From DASPSR01 sp035498715 (GTDB taxonomy: Bacteria; Nitrospirota; UBA9217), in assembly GCA_035498715.1 (NCBI GenBank), contig DATJZV010000077.1, forward strand, positions 1 to 42,805: a DNA stretch of 42,805 bases, read 5' to 3'. The position numbers were made by a program, and so were the translations under genes. The notes under the pieces were generated by a model. It was given only the letters and a program-made list of their open reading frames with translations, was not told the DNA's origin and searched no databases. Positions 42,536-42,805 of this stretch are shown here, one piece after another. Each line of letters begins with the position of its first letter. Positions within the stretch are counted from its first letter, which is position 1.

Positions 42536-42805
42536 CTACTTTCTTTTCACCTTCTCACGGGAAGACATGCCGGGAGAGGATATCTCCTGCATGCGTCTGC
42601 GTTTCACGATCTCTTGAGCCTGCTGCGACGAAATACCTCCCGGGAAACCCTCGGGGTAACCGTACAGTTTCCAGAATTCCTCATCCACGATCATCCACTC
42701 CTCATCGACAACATCGGACACGCCGTCCCTCGGCATGGTGACGTAGTTCGACCGCGCAAGCGTGAGGAACTTACCTTCGGGAGAAAGCAGGCCAAGGTCG
42801 GCACA
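42536..42805 (-). CDS. Unknown protein, C-terminal part only (gene runs off the window)
   Basis: The frame is open to the right edge, so the start lies outside; the last 89 residues are visible. They are soluble and charged, with a repeated acidic/aromatic patch (DVVDEEWMIVDEEFWKLYGYPEG) and a basic tail (KRRRMQEISS to KVKRK). An internal ATG at 42736 is not a natural start because the frame reads convincingly upstream (LLSPEGKFLTLARSNYVT). No family is recognised. It is followed by a clear terminator and so ends its own transcript. Confidence 0.6.
   Translation of the reverse strand, partial: CADLGLLSPEGKFLTLARSNYVTMPRDGVSDVVDEEWMIVDEEFWKLYGYPEGFPGGISSQQAQEIVKRRRMQEISSPGMSSREKVKRK

Overview
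The window looks like chromosomal DNA of an anaerobic, respiring, Gram-negative bacterium. Supporting genes are a selenocysteine formate dehydrogenase, a V/A-type ATPase, a nine-haem cytochrome c with a cytochrome b, rubrerythrin, a B12-binding radical SAM enzyme and an NtrY-type sensor kinase. Nitrospirota or Desulfobacterota (old Deltaproteobacteria) would fit, but this is inferred from gene content only. I see no tRNA, rRNA, CRISPR array, insertion sequence or phage gene.

Layout. 1-1.6 kb: 3' end of pyruvate kinase and a CBS-domain protein. 1.9-6.9 kb: a three-gene formate dehydrogenase operon (NuoE-like, NuoF-like and the catalytic subunit). The catalytic gene has an in-frame TGA at 5235-5237 followed by a SECIS-like hairpin, so it is one selenoprotein gene and not two. 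7-10.5 kb: small stress and redox genes (zinc-ribbon protein, rubrerythrin, cardiolipin synthase-like, OsmC) and small unknowns. 10.5-19.2 kb, minus strand: a full V/A-ATPase operon in the Enterococcus order ntpF-I-K-E-C-G-A-B-D, with an unannotated 44-codon frame between ntpB and ntpD and a HEAT-repeat gene at the end. 19.2-20.1 kb: gene-poor, possibly decayed coding DNA.

20-26 kb: a VOC-family gene, a divergent HTH/zinc-ribbon regulator, then a tight plus-strand run of nine-haem cytochrome c, cytochrome b, UbiE-like methyltransferase, an unrecognised helical protein and a B12-binding radical SAM protein. The last three overlap one another. This is my best candidate for an undescribed system: membrane electron transfer coupled to a dedicated methylated product, perhaps a quinone. 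26-35 kb, mostly minus strand: membrane and secreted proteins, an alpha/beta hydrolase, Ogg-type DNA glycosylase, a membrane rhodanese, the NtrY-like kinase, and a divergent LysM protein with a structured leader. 35-42.8 kb: alanine dehydrogenase, an HD phosphohydrolase, an L,D-transpeptidase pair, a GlcD-like oxidase overlapping a GH57 branching enzyme, and the end of an unknown gene.

A recurring theme is leaderless transcription. At several transcription-unit starts a sigma70-type -10 box lies about 6 nt before the start codon and no Shine-Dalgarno is present (10292, 21211, 37796, 19228; less strictly 10186 and 31685). Internal operon genes mostly have Shine-Dalgarno sites or stop/start overlaps.
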